A DNA stretch of 64,000 nucleotides, from contig DJHM01000022.1 of assembly GCA_002433075.1 (NCBI GenBank), positions 169,673 to 233,672 on the forward strand, in the 5' to 3' direction. Position 1 is the stretch's first letter. Each line of letters starts with the position of its first letter. The stretch comes from Latescibacteria bacterium UBA6620 (GTDB lineage: Bacteria; Latescibacterota; UBA2968). Made by a program: the position numbers and the translations under genes. Below the pieces are notes generated by a model that saw only the letters and a list, made by a program, of their open reading frames with translations, did no database searches and had not been told where the DNA came from. Positions 34,392 through 43,936 of this stretch are shown piece after piece.

Positions 34392-34481
34392 GGGGTCTTG
34401 GGAGCGAGTTTAGTTGGGCCGTAGTGGCAGGAGTTGGATGCGGCAAACGGCCAGGCGGTTTCGTGCCCGGTCAGCGAGCGG

Positions 34482-36515
34482 TCATTCGACAAGCACAATA
34501 AAGCGACGGGTTTCGGTCGCCACGTTTCCGCAGACGTCCTCCACCCGGACGGTCACTTCGTGGGGTCCGGCAGACAGGGGGGACCGTAGAATCCCCTTGG
34601 CGACCTCCGCCTCAGGGTCAAACTCGAAGATCATAGGCTGACCATCCAGGGTCATCGAAATCAGCTCTTCCATCGGAATCCCGGACAGAGAATCTCTCAA
34701 CGACACCGAGATGGATGGCATCGAATTCACACGCTCACCTTCCTTCGGCACGAACTGTTCCACGACCGGGGGTACTTCGTCCCGAATCAGCGCGTAGGTA
34801 GAGAACTGCCAGACCCCCGCCCCGACCGTCCCCTGTTCAGGATCCTGATCGTTCCACACGAAAGACCAGCCTTTGTTCGTCCATTCGTACACCCCCAGCT
34901 TCACAGGATCTGGCGTTCCTTCTGGCACGCGAAATTGGACTTGCACCATCTCGCGAAACGGGATGGACGCCGGTTCGAACCGGTAGGCAAGCCCTTCGAC
35001 CTGCGCCAGATCGGCCACCGTGGAATCCACCTCGATCTGCGCGTAAATCCCATCATACAGATTGCTCTGCGCAAGCACCGCTCGGGCGACACCGTCCTCG
35101 GAAACCACTTCGCCTCCTTGACGATCGATCAGCGTGGTCCTCAACGAGAGCGCGGCGCTTCCCCACTGCCCCCCCTCCATAGGCGCGTTAACATCAATCG
35201 CCAGGTCACGGCCCCAGGACAGATCGATCGGAATGTGGGCGGTATGCTCGTCAACGAGCAGGGTGGACGGCTGGGTATCCGAATGCAACAGACGTACCCG
35301 GGGCGTTGCCACCATCGGTTTGGGGCTCACGACCCTGACCACGGCGTGTGTTTCGTAGTAAACGACCTTCAAAGACAGGGGAAGAGACGGGATCGAGGTC
35401 TGCGATGGAACGTCAGCCGTCGAACGCCCCGATCGGCGGACGACTCCGACCGGAATGTGGGTGACGGCGTGGTTCCCGTTGACATCTTCCACGACGATCG
35501 CCAAATCGTGGGATCCGGTTTCGAAGCTCTCGTCTCCCGGAATCCCGAACGAAAGTACGCCCGACCCTGGGCGCGAAACTACACCGGGTCCTGAGGTATA
35601 GATGGGAAGATCGTTGCCCTGCAGCAGGAAGAGATTGTGGTATCCTCGTCGGCCGGCCCGTGTCAGATGGAAATTCCTGTCCAGATCCACACGACGTACC
35701 TGGGCATAGCTGAAAGCGTCGTACGTGGTGCGGAAAAGCTCTCTCCCGTCCGCGATCAACCGGATCCGAAAGGGGGCAAGACGGTTCGTGAGGGCCGAAG
35801 CATCGGCTCGATCGAAGACCTTAAACGCGATTCCAACGCGACCCCACAGCGACACGGGAGACGTCCCGTACCGTTCTCTGCCCTCCTCCCACACAACCGG
35901 TACCGTGTGGATGTCCGCGCCTGACGCGATCCGCGCCGTCACATCCATCGGCACGAAAGCCACAGATACGGGGGTGGGCGTAATCGTATCCGCTACACCG
36001 AATCCTTGGATCAGAGGATTCTGCGGCACCTCGCCATACTGACCCTCACGAATCTCAAAATGCAGGTGTGGATATCCAGATCCCGTCGAGCCGCTGTAAG
36101 CGATCACTTCTCCCCGCTCGACGGGAAGTCTGCCCGCCTGGAGATACAAATTCACGCTGTAGGCCTGCCGTCGATCCTGCTCCTCCGCCACGATTCGCTC
36201 GATCGACGGACTGAACGCGGAAAGATGGGCGTAGACGGCCGTCCAGCCATCTTTCAGCCTGATGTAGACCGCCTTGCCATAGCCCCACGGCGAGGTTCGG
36301 ACTCGCCAAACGTAGCCCTCATCGACGGCCACACACGGGATGCCTTCCTTGCCCCAGGTCTTGATGTCGAGGCCTGCGTGAAATCTTCCCGATCTGTATT
36401 CCGCGAAGGTGGAGGTCAGAGCCGGTGCCAGGTCGAGAGGCCAGTCGTATCGTTCCTCTGACCTCGCAGCGGAAGGTAGTGAGACAAGGAGAGCGAAGAA
36501 TAGGAGCAGGGTCAC
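34482..36515 (-). CDS. Exported M23-family metallopeptidase (peptidoglycan endopeptidase-like)
   Basis: A ~677-residue protein. After a signal peptide (TLLLFFALLVSLPSAARS) the peptidase domain (~25-170) has the LytM/M23 zinc and active-site motifs: SGRFHAGLDIKT, TAVYAHL and HLHFEIREG. The remaining ~500 residues are beta-rich Ig-like or wall-associated modules, ending with VTVRVEDVCGNVATE. The frame extends upstream to a GTG at 36572, but a promoter (TTGACC/TATACT) overlaps that part, and GTG 36515 has AAAGGA five bases upstream, so 36515 is chosen; GTG 36536 is an alternative. Role: cell-wall remodelling, inferred. Confidence 0.88.
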   Translation of the reverse strand: MTLLLFFALLVSLPSAARSEERYDWPLDLAPALTSTFAEYRSGRFHAGLDIKTWGKEGIPCVAVDEGYVWRVRTSPWGYGKAVYIRLKDGWTAVYAHLSAFSPSIERIVAEEQDRRQAYSVNLYLQAGRLPVERGEVIAYSGSTGSGYPHLHFEIREGQYGEVPQNPLIQGFGVADTITPTPVSVAFVPMDVTARIASGADIHTVPVVWEEGRERYGTSPVSLWGRVGIAFKVFDRADASALTNRLAPFRIRLIADGRELFRTTYDAFSYAQVRRVDLDRNFHLTRAGRRGYHNLFLLQGNDLPIYTSGPGVVSRPGSGVLSFGIPGDESFETGSHDLAIVVEDVNGNHAVTHIPVGVVRRSGRSTADVPSQTSIPSLPLSLKVVYYETHAVVRVVSPKPMVATPRVRLLHSDTQPSTLLVDEHTAHIPIDLSWGRDLAIDVNAPMEGGQWGSAALSLRTTLIDRQGGEVVSEDGVARAVLAQSNLYDGIYAQIEVDSTVADLAQVEGLAYRFEPASIPFREMVQVQFRVPEGTPDPVKLGVYEWTNKGWSFVWNDQDPEQGTVGAGVWQFSTYALIRDEVPPVVEQFVPKEGERVNSMPSISVSLRDSLSGIPMEELISMTLDGQPMIFEFDPEAEVAKGILRSPLSAGPHEVTVRVEDVCGNVATETRRFIVLVE

Positions 36516-36549
36516 GTAAGTCCTTTGATGATCCACAGTTATTCGAGCG

Positions 36550-36579
36550 AGTATAGGGCCCTTCTTCCCCACGGGTCAA
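36550..36579 (-). promoter_or_regulatory. Sigma70-like promoter of the M23 peptidase gene
   Basis: On the minus strand TTGACC (36574-36579), 18 bases, TATACT (36550-36555). The transcript would start near 36543, so translation must begin downstream; this supports GTG 36515 as start codon. Confidence 0.6.
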
Positions 36580-36765
36580 GACGCCGCCCCGGCCGGCGGC
36601 TCCAGGAAAAGCAAAAAATCCTTGATCACCCAAAACCTTCACTATACATTTGAAAATCAATAACTTGAGAGCTTTACTCGTTCCCCCGTTCGTCCTCTCC
36701 GGTCAAATCTGTCGCCCCTCCCTCCGGAGAGCGACCTGTTCCCGATCGAAAGGATGTTCAGAAGC

Positions 36766-38592
36766 ATGTTGGCAACATTTCGTAGCGCAACCTTCGTAAA
36801 AGCCATGATGTGGATCGTCGCGGGGTCGTTTGTCGCCCTGATCGTCTTCGAATGGGGCGCCGACTTCAGCGGCGGTACGAGCGGAAGAGGCTCGTCTAAC
36901 CTGGTTGGCGTCATCAACGGTACAGAGATTTCGCACGAGCAATTTGACCAGCAGTTGCGAAACGCCTACCGGTTGGAAAAGAATCGGGGAGTCGCCGACC
37001 CCGATATCAGCAGACTGATTCAGCAGGAATGGGAAGCACTCATAACCCAGACCATTTTCGCCGAGCAACTCGCTTCCTACCAGATCGAGGCGTCAGACCG
37101 GGAAGTCGATTTCCTGAACCGGAACAGCCCCCCACCCGAAATCCGGAACATCGATCACTTCAGGACCGAAGAGAAATTCGACTTCGCCAAGTATCACCAG
37201 TTCCTCGACAGCCCCTCCACCTACGCCGACCTGAACAACAAGCAAATCGTGCTCTACGCGGAAAAACGTGCTCGCGAAATGGTGCTGACGAGCAAGCTGC
37301 AGAACCTGGTCGCCGGGAGCGTGAAAGTCACCAACACTCAGGTCCGCCGCGCCTGGCTCGCCAAAAACGAAAAGGTCCGTGTCGAATACGCGGGAACCGA
37401 AACCTCCCAGCTCGCGGACTCCCTCGTTACTTTCGAGGAGTCCGAACTCCTGGACCACTATGAAGCGAACACCAGTGACTATCACCAGAAAGGCGCGGTA
37501 AGAGCTTCGTTTGTGGCCTTCCCCAAGAACCCAACGCCCCGAGACGAGGCCTACGCTCGTGACGAGATCTTTCGAATCCGAACGGAGATCGAGTCCGGCG
37601 GCGACTTCGCCGAACTGGCCACGGAATATTCAGACGATCCCGGGAGCGCGCAGCGTGGTGGAGACCTCGGGTTTTTTGGCAAGGGACGGATGGTCGAGGC
37701 ATTCGAAGACACAGCCTTCGCGCTCGAGCCCGGCACCATGTCCCAACCGTTCCGGACGCAGTACGGATGGCACATTCTCAAGGTGGAAGAGAACCGCGGC
37801 GACGGGGACGATCTTGAAGTCCACGCCCGTCACATCCTGTTGCAGGTCATTCCCGGCCGTGACACCGTCGATAGCCTTCAGCTGGTTGCGGAGGAATTCG
37901 TCGAGAGGGCACAGGCCTCCGGGTTTACGTCCGCGGCCAACACCCTCGGCATCGAGGCTAACGATACAGGGTTCATCACGGCCGGCGGCTTCTTTCCCCT
38001 TCTCGGCAATAAGACATCTGGTCTCGTCAACAGCTTCCTCGAGGCCCGGCTGGGGCACGTTTCGGATGTCTTCGACACGGAACGGGGCCTCTACGCCTTC
38101 GCCCTGACCGACAAGCGCGAAGCCGGCGTCAGACCTTTCGACGAAGTCAGGAATCAGATCGCCGGACAGGTTCGGCACGAAAAGAAACTCGCCCTCGCCC
38201 GGGCGCGCCTCGAAGGATTCCACAGCCGTGTAGGATCAAGTTCGCTGATGGAACTGGCCGAAGCCAGCCGGCTGCGCTACGAAAGCACAGAACCTTTCTC
38301 TCGAGAGGATTTCGTGCCCACCGTCGGAAAGCGGAACGCATTTACCGGGCAGGCGTTCGAACTGCCAGTGGGTGAGCTCAGCGATGTGCTTGTCACCCAG
38401 AACGGGGCGTACGTGCTGAAAGTGCTGGAACGCATCGAAGCCGATACGACGTCGTTCGAGACAGACAAACAGACTTTGGAAGGACAACTGCTCGAGCAGA
38501 AGAGAACGGATCTCGCGGAGGCCTGGTTCAGCGACCTTCGAGATCGTGCGGTAGTCGAGGACTACCGTCACCGGTTCTATTCCGAATTCTGA
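36766..38592 (+). CDS. PpiD/SurA-like peptidyl-prolyl isomerase (parvulin foldase)
   Basis: A ~608-residue membrane-anchored foldase. One N-terminal transmembrane segment (VKAMMWIVAGSFVALIVFEW) is followed by a SurA_N-like helical domain (~45-210), a parvulin domain (~245-350; GGDFAELATEYSDDPGSAQR, GGDLGFFGKGRMV, FRTQYGWHILKV), and a second, less complete parvulin-like part. It helps fold exported and outer-membrane proteins. ATG 36766 has AAAGGA 11 bases upstream; ATG 36754 is an alternative with no good ribosome site. A weak promoter (TTGATC 36622-36627, TATACA 36643-36648, spacer 15) lies upstream. Confidence 0.9.
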   Translation: MLATFRSATFVKAMMWIVAGSFVALIVFEWGADFSGGTSGRGSSNLVGVINGTEISHEQFDQQLRNAYRLEKNRGVADPDISRLIQQEWEALITQTIFAEQLASYQIEASDREVDFLNRNSPPPEIRNIDHFRTEEKFDFAKYHQFLDSPSTYADLNNKQIVLYAEKRAREMVLTSKLQNLVAGSVKVTNTQVRRAWLAKNEKVRVEYAGTETSQLADSLVTFEESELLDHYEANTSDYHQKGAVRASFVAFPKNPTPRDEAYARDEIFRIRTEIESGGDFAELATEYSDDPGSAQRGGDLGFFGKGRMVEAFEDTAFALEPGTMSQPFRTQYGWHILKVEENRGDGDDLEVHARHILLQVIPGRDTVDSLQLVAEEFVERAQASGFTSAANTLGIEANDTGFITAGGFFPLLGNKTSGLVNSFLEARLGHVSDVFDTERGLYAFALTDKREAGVRPFDEVRNQIAGQVRHEKKLALARARLEGFHSRVGSSSLMELAEASRLRYESTEPFSREDFVPTVGKRNAFTGQAFELPVGELSDVLVTQNGAYVLKVLERIEADTTSFETDKQTLEGQLLEQKRTDLAEAWFSDLRDRAVVEDYRHRFYSEF

Positions 38593-38633
38593 GCAACGTT
38601 GAAGCTGGTAGACTCGAAAGACGGAGACTCCCC

Positions 38634-39335
38634 ATGGCCGTCGTCACCGTGTCACGCCAACTCGGATCCGCGGGCGATCTGATCGCCGCGGCCGCAGCCA
38701 GAGAACTAGGCTACGACCACGTCGACAAGGGCCTGATCACCGTAGTCGCCAAAGAAGCGAACGTCTCCGAAGAGGAAGTCGAGCGATTCGATGAACAGGC
38801 GACGAGTCCTGTAAAGCAGTTCCTGCACAGCCTGATCACACCCTCCAAATCCGTGCCCGTCCCCCCCGCCATGCTGTGGGGTCTGGAATACCCCTATGAG
38901 GTTTCCGCGTCACTTCTTGCCGAAGATGGCGTCGACTCCGAGGATCGGCACTTCCTGGATCACGACAGCTACCAGCAGTTCCTTCGGGCCGCGGTGGAGC
39001 GGCTTCACGGGCGGGCTCAAATCGTCATCGTGGGACGCGGTGGACAGGCTATCCTGAAAGACCGTGAGGATGTCGTGCACGTCCGAACCGTCGCGCCTAT
39101 GGACCACCGAATCCGGACGGTCCGGGATCGCTACGGGGTCGATGAAGGTGAGGCGGAAGACATGATCCGGTCCAGCGACCAGAGAAGGTCAGCCTACGTG
39201 AAGACCAACTACAACCTCGACTGGAGCGACCCGGCCAACTACCACGTCATCCTCAACACCGGTACCGTATCCGACACCGTAGCTGTGTCTCTCGTCAAGA
39301 GCGCCGTCAACGCTCTGGAAGGAACAAGTGCGTAA
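38634..39335 (+). CDS. Cytidylate kinase-like family protein
   Basis: A 233-residue P-loop-type kinase of the cytidylate-kinase-like family (PF13189): AVVTVSRQLGSAGDLIAAAA at the start (phosphate-binding loop variant), VIVGRGGQAIL in the middle and the lid-like RDRYGVDEGEAEDMI. These proteins differ from canonical Cmk and their substrate is often unproven. It lies 41 bases after the foldase gene and overlaps nadE by eight bases, suggesting one operon. Confidence 0.85.
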   Translation: MAVVTVSRQLGSAGDLIAAAAARELGYDHVDKGLITVVAKEANVSEEEVERFDEQATSPVKQFLHSLITPSKSVPVPPAMLWGLEYPYEVSASLLAEDGVDSEDRHFLDHDSYQQFLRAAVERLHGRAQIVIVGRGGQAILKDREDVVHVRTVAPMDHRIRTVRDRYGVDEGEAEDMIRSSDQRRSAYVKTNYNLDWSDPANYHVILNTGTVSDTVAVSLVKSAVNALEGTSA

Positions 39336-41076
39336 CCGTCCCTTTAGAATCGCTCTTGCCCAGGCCGATTTCACCGTCGGCGACATCGACCGAAATCGGG
39401 ATCGGGTCGTTCAGCTGATCGCCGAGGCGCGGGACCGCCACGTCTCTCTGGTTTCCTTTCCTGAACTGGCTCTCACCGGCTATCCGCCGGAGGATCTGCT
39501 CTTCAAGCCAAAGTTCATCGATGCCAATCTCCGAGCCCTCGAGTCGGTACGCAGAGAAACGGAAGGCATCACCGCGGTGGTCGGATTCGTCGACCGTCAG
39601 GACGACATCTACAACGCGGCCGCCATCCTGAGCGATGGATCGTGCTCGATCTACCACAAGCAGTATCTCCCCAACTACGGCGTCTTCGACGAAAATCGCT
39701 ACTTCCAGGCGGGGCAGGAGAGCTCCGTTTTCCACCTGGACGGCGTCACCTTTGGAGTCAACGTCTGCGAGGACATCTGGTATCCCGGTGGCCCTGCGCG
39801 AGAACAATCCCTTCTGGGAGGCGCCGAACTCATCGTCAACATCTCGTCGTCCCCCTTCCACGATGGGAAGGGGCTCATGCGCGAACAGATGATGGCCACC
39901 AGAGCTGCCGATCACGGTGCCGTCCTGGCCTTCTGTAACCTCGTGGGCGGGCAGGACGAGCTCGTTTTCGACGGAGGCAGCCTCGTCGTCGACCAGACCG
40001 GTTCGCTGATCGCGCGAGCTCCCAGGTTCGAAGAACGGCTTCTGGTCGTCGACCTGGATATGGAGGCCGTCTTCAGACACCGACTGCACGATCCACGACG
40101 GCGTCAAGAGAAGCAGTCGGCCGAAGGGCGAGTTCCGACGGTCCAGCTCGGTGGAGCACCGAATCGTCGTCCTGAAGGACCGACCGACAATCATCCGCCG
40201 ATTCCCCCAACATTCGAGCCCTCTGATCGGCTGCCTGACGTTTACCGTGCGCTCGTTGTTGGGACGAGGGATTACGTTCGAAAGAACGGCTTTGAAAAAG
40301 TGCTCGTCGGGCTATCGGGTGGCATAGATTCTGCGCTCGTAGCCATCATTGCCATCGACGCGCTGGGCGTGGAGAATGTCGGTTTGGTCACCATGCCGTC
40401 GCGGTTCTCGTCCGACGGCACAAAATCGGACGCCCAAGACATGGCGGATGGACTCGGGGCAACGCTCAAGACGATGCCCATCCAGAGCGTCTTCGACATG
40501 TATCTTTCGGAGCTGGCCGACGAATTCGAGGGACACCCCTTCGACACCGCTGAGGAAAACCTCCAGCCCCGGATCCGCGGTAACCTCCTGATGGCGCTCT
40601 CGAATAAATTCGGATGGCTCGTCCTGACGACTGGCAACAAGAGCGAGATGAGCATGGGTTATGCTACGCTCTACGGTGACATGGCTGGAGGTTTCGCCGT
40701 CATCAATGATCTCTACAAGACGCTCGTTTACGATCTCGCACACTACCGCAACAGCCTCGGGGATCGTCCTGCGATTCCACCGTCGATTATCGAACGACCG
40801 CCCACCGCCGAGCTCCGCGAGAATCAGTTCGACACCGACAGTCTCCCGCCCTATGACGTACTCGATCCAATCCTTCAGGCGTACGTCGAGGAGGACCGGA
40901 GCCTGCAGGAAATCGTCTCCCTCGGATACGATGAGAAGCTTGTCCAGCGCATCATCCGAACCGTCGATCTGAACGAATACAAGCGCCGACAGTCTCCTCC
41001 AGGGATCAAGATCACCCAACGGGCGTTCGGTCGCGATCGGCGACTTCCGATTACGAATCGCTGTCGCGAATACTGA
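39328..41076 (+). CDS. nadE: Glutamine-dependent NAD+ synthetase
   Basis: A 582-residue two-domain enzyme. Residues ~5-270 are a nitrilase-type glutaminase with the triad Glu (VSFPELALTGYPPEDLL), Lys (YHKQYLPNYGVFDE) and Cys (VNVCEDIWYP). Residues ~310-582 are the ATP-pyrophosphatase synthetase: LVGLSGGIDSALVA, TTGNKSEMSMGYATLYGD and the C-terminal KIT(Q)RAFGRDRRLPITNR. It makes NAD+ from deamido-NAD+, ATP and glutamine. The GTG start overlaps the preceding gene by eight bases. A strong terminator follows at 41104. Confidence 0.96.
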   Translation: MRNRPFRIALAQADFTVGDIDRNRDRVVQLIAEARDRHVSLVSFPELALTGYPPEDLLFKPKFIDANLRALESVRRETEGITAVVGFVDRQDDIYNAAAILSDGSCSIYHKQYLPNYGVFDENRYFQAGQESSVFHLDGVTFGVNVCEDIWYPGGPAREQSLLGGAELIVNISSSPFHDGKGLMREQMMATRAADHGAVLAFCNLVGGQDELVFDGGSLVVDQTGSLIARAPRFEERLLVVDLDMEAVFRHRLHDPRRRQEKQSAEGRVPTVQLGGAPNRRPEGPTDNHPPIPPTFEPSDRLPDVYRALVVGTRDYVRKNGFEKVLVGLSGGIDSALVAIIAIDALGVENVGLVTMPSRFSSDGTKSDAQDMADGLGATLKTMPIQSVFDMYLSELADEFEGHPFDTAEENLQPRIRGNLLMALSNKFGWLVLTTGNKSEMSMGYATLYGDMAGGFAVINDLYKTLVYDLAHYRNSLGDRPAIPPSIIERPPTAELRENQFDTDSLPPYDVLDPILQAYVEEDRSLQEIVSLGYDEKLVQRIIRTVDLNEYKRRQSPPGIKITQRAFGRDRRLPITNRCREY

Positions 41077-41103
41077 AAGAGAAACGTCGGGTTGCCACGC
41101 AGA

Positions 41104-41135
41104 AAGGCCCGCTCTTCGGAAGAAGAACGGGCCTT
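41104..41135. terminator. Terminator shared by nadE (+) and the atp operon (-)
   Basis: AAGGCCCG (41104-41111) pairs with CGGGCCTT (41128-41135); an inner TCTTC-GGAA-GAAGA extends the stem. It lies between the convergent stop codons of nadE and atpC. Confidence 0.85.
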
Positions 41136-41163
41136 GAATGTTTCCAGATATCTGGCTGACCGG

Positions 41164-41559
41164 CTACACGAGACGAAGTCTGTTCAGCGCCCTTTCCAGA
41201 GCCGCCTCTGCCCGCACCACATCGACATCGGGATTAACCCGGCGGGACAGCCGTTGTTGGGCTCGATCTCTTGCCTGCTCCGCACGGTCGCGGTCGATGT
41301 CCTCCGACAGTTCGGCCGTCTCGGCAAGAATCGTCACCCGATCTCTCAGCACCTCCGCGAACCCGCCACTGATCGACGCATTCCGTTCACTCGCACCGCT
41401 CTCGGAGAACGTCACCGAACCGGTCTTCAGCGAAGCCACCATCGGATGGTGGCCCGTCAACACACCGAACCCCCCGTCCGTCCCGGGGGCCCTAAGGCGA
41501 TCGACCGTCCCGGCGTAAAGCCTTCGCTCGGGGGTCACGATTTCGAGTTCGAATGGCAT
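41164..41559 (-). CDS. atpC: F1F0 ATP synthase epsilon subunit
   Basis: A 131-residue protein: N-terminal beta-sandwich (PFELEIVTPERRLY, GGFGVLTGHHPMVASL) and a C-terminal helical hairpin (DRDRAEQARDRAQQRLSRR). ATG 41559 is chosen over upstream in-frame codons that overlap atpD. It is part of the central stalk and may inhibit ATP hydrolysis. Last gene of the long nuo-atp array. Confidence 0.94.
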   Translation of the reverse strand: MPFELEIVTPERRLYAGTVDRLRAPGTDGGFGVLTGHHPMVASLKTGSVTFSESGASERNASISGGFAEVLRDRVTILAETAELSEDIDRDRAEQARDRAQQRLSRRVNPDVDVVRAEAALERALNRLRLV

Positions 41560-41581
41560 GTGAGCGATTCCTGTTTCTGGG

Positions 41582-42976
41582 TCAGTTTCCGAGCGTCTTG
41601 GCTTTTTCAACCGCCTGCTCGATGGTACCAACCATGCGGAAGGCCTGCTCCGGAAGATCGTCGTGCTTCCCTTCCACGATCTCCTTGAAGCTTCGGATCG
41701 TGTCTTCGATCTTCACGTATTCGCCCGGGATTCCCGTAAATCCTGCCGCCACGTGCATCGGGCTGGTCAGGAAGAACTGTAGTCTCCGGGCTCGTGCAAC
41801 GACCAGTTTGTCTTCATCCGAGAGTTCGTCGATACCCAGGATCGCGATGATCTCACGGAGGTCCTGATAGCGCTGCAGGATCTGCTGCACGTCACGCGCG
41901 ACATCATAGTGTTCCTGTCCCACAACCCGAGGATCGAGAATCCGCGAACTCGAAGCGAGTGGGTCCACAGCGGGATAGAGGAACTGGTCTGCCAGTGCCC
42001 GCTCCAGCACGATTCGACCGTCGAGATGGCTGAATGCCGTCACGACACCCGGATCCGTGTAGTCGTCGGCGGGCACGTAGATCGCCTGGACCGAGGTGAT
42101 CGATCCATTCTTGGTCGAGGTGATCCGCTCCTGGAGGGCGCCCATTTCGGTCGCCAATGTCGGCTGGTAGCCCACCGCAGAGGGCATACGACCCAGAAGA
42201 GCCGATACCTCCGCGCCCGCAAGAATAAAGCGGAAAATATTGTCGATGAACAACAACACGTCCTGTTTCTGCTCTTCACGGAAGTACTCGGCAATCGTTA
42301 GACCCGTCAGGGCGACACGCTGACGAGCGCCGGGAGGCTCGTTCATCTGCCCGAAAACCAGGGCCGTTTTGTCGATCACACCCGACTCCTGCAGTTCCAG
42401 ATACGTATCCGTACCCTCGCGAGATCGCTCTCCCACGCCGGCGAATACCGAGTAACCGCCGTGGCCCTGGGCGACATTGTGGATCAGTTCCTGCAGCGTC
42501 ACCGTCTTCCCGACCCCGGCTCCGCCGAACAGTCCCAGTTTCCCGCCACGGGCGAATGGACAGATGAGGTCGATCACCTTCACGCCCGTTTCGAGAACCT
42601 CGTCCTGCGTGACTTGATGTTCGTGAGGTGGGGCGTCGTTGTGGAGGGGTAGTCTCGGCACCTCATCACCGAAGCCTGATTTACCGTCGATCGGATCTCC
42701 GACAACATTCAGAAGCCTTCCCAGAACCGCATCTCCCACCGGAACCTGAATCGGCTTTCCTGTATCGACGACCCTCGTTCCCCGTGTCAGGCCATCGGTG
42801 GATGCCATCGCCACAGTCCGCACCATACTTTCACCACGATGTTGCTGTACCTCGAGGACAAGGCGTTCGCCTTCGGTTTGTACCTCCAGCGCATTGTAGA
42901 TCGCGGGCAACTCACTTCCTGAGAAATCCACATCGACCACAACCCCAACGATCTGTTGTACCTGGCCTTCATTCAT
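41582..42976 (-). CDS. atpD: F1F0 ATP synthase beta subunit
   Basis: A 464-residue catalytic subunit with Walker A GGAGVGKT, the DELSEEE-like segment (GIDELSDEDKLVVARARRL) and IDNIFRFILAGAEVSALLGR. ATG 42976 has AGAGGT seven to eight bases upstream and is preferred over GTG 42985. It lies 22 bases upstream of atpC. Confidence 0.97.
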   Translation of the reverse strand: MNEGQVQQIVGVVVDVDFSGSELPAIYNALEVQTEGERLVLEVQQHRGESMVRTVAMASTDGLTRGTRVVDTGKPIQVPVGDAVLGRLLNVVGDPIDGKSGFGDEVPRLPLHNDAPPHEHQVTQDEVLETGVKVIDLICPFARGGKLGLFGGAGVGKTVTLQELIHNVAQGHGGYSVFAGVGERSREGTDTYLELQESGVIDKTALVFGQMNEPPGARQRVALTGLTIAEYFREEQKQDVLLFIDNIFRFILAGAEVSALLGRMPSAVGYQPTLATEMGALQERITSTKNGSITSVQAIYVPADDYTDPGVVTAFSHLDGRIVLERALADQFLYPAVDPLASSSRILDPRVVGQEHYDVARDVQQILQRYQDLREIIAILGIDELSDEDKLVVARARRLQFFLTSPMHVAAGFTGIPGEYVKIEDTIRSFKEIVEGKHDDLPEQAFRMVGTIEQAVEKAKTLGN

Positions 42977-43050
42977 CGCACACACCTCTTTCAGCGAAAC
43001 AGGGACTCGAGTGCTTTTTCTCCACCCGTCGCATGTCTTCGTGTTTCGTA

Positions 43051-43905
43051 CTACACAACCGCTTCTGCGCCACCGATGATGTCCATCAATTCAAGCGTGA
43101 TGGTCGACTGACGCGCCTTGTTGACATCCTGCGTCAACTGCTCGATCAGGTCACCCGCATTCTTCGTGGCGTTGTCCATTGCCTGCATACGGGAGGCTTG
43201 CTCGCCTGCATTCGACTCCAATAGCGCTCGCCAGACCTGAAAATTCACGTGTCTGGGCACCAGACTGTCCATCAGCCGGCGGGGATCGGGCTCGAAAATG
43301 AATTCTTCCGACTCGTCCTCAACGGATTCTGCAGGGACGATCGGCAGGAGTTGATGCGCCACAGGGATCTGCTGAGAAACCGAACGAAACTCGTTGTAGA
43401 CGAGGACCACACGATCGACTTCACCCGACACAAACCGGCTTGTCAGATCGCCCGCGATTGAGGCCGCAGCTGGAAAAGCGAGATCGCGAAACACGTCCAT
43501 ATAGTCTGCTACGACGTTGTAGTCGCGGTTCACCAGAAAACTCCGGCCCTTCCTTCCGATTGCCGCGAACGAGAGATCGATGCCTTCAGATTCGCTCGCC
43601 AACGAGGTAACCTGGCGGGAAACACTGGAGTTGAACCCACCGCACAAACCCCGGTCCGACGTGATCAATGCAACCGCCAGGCGCTCGACCGGCCGCTCGA
43701 CGAACATCGGATTCAAAGTCGTATCGACCGAACCACTCAGCCGGCGAAGAATATTCTCCAGCTTGTCCGCATACGGGCGGGCGGCCAGAATATCCTCCTG
43801 AGCCTTCCGCATCCGCGCCGCCGCAACAAGCTGCATCGCGTTCGTGACGCGCTGAATGTTCTTGATGCTCGCGACACGTGTTCGCAATTGCTTGAGAGTC
43901 GCCAA
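43051..43905 (-). CDS. atpG: F1F0 ATP synthase gamma subunit
   Basis: A 284-residue rotor shaft subunit: N-terminal coil (RTRVASIKNIQRVTNAMQLV), SDRGLCGGFNSS in the Rossmann-like part and the C-terminal coil (NATKNAGDLIEQLTQDVNKA), ending with TLELMDIIGGAEAV. Normal length and position in the F1 gene order. Confidence 0.97.
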   Translation of the reverse strand: MATLKQLRTRVASIKNIQRVTNAMQLVAAARMRKAQEDILAARPYADKLENILRRLSGSVDTTLNPMFVERPVERLAVALITSDRGLCGGFNSSVSRQVTSLASESEGIDLSFAAIGRKGRSFLVNRDYNVVADYMDVFRDLAFPAAASIAGDLTSRFVSGEVDRVVLVYNEFRSVSQQIPVAHQLLPIVPAESVEDESEEFIFEPDPRRLMDSLVPRHVNFQVWRALLESNAGEQASRMQAMDNATKNAGDLIEQLTQDVNKARQSTITLELMDIIGGAEAVV

Positions 43906-43936
43906 TTTCTCCCCTTAGCTTTCCGTCATTCTCGGT

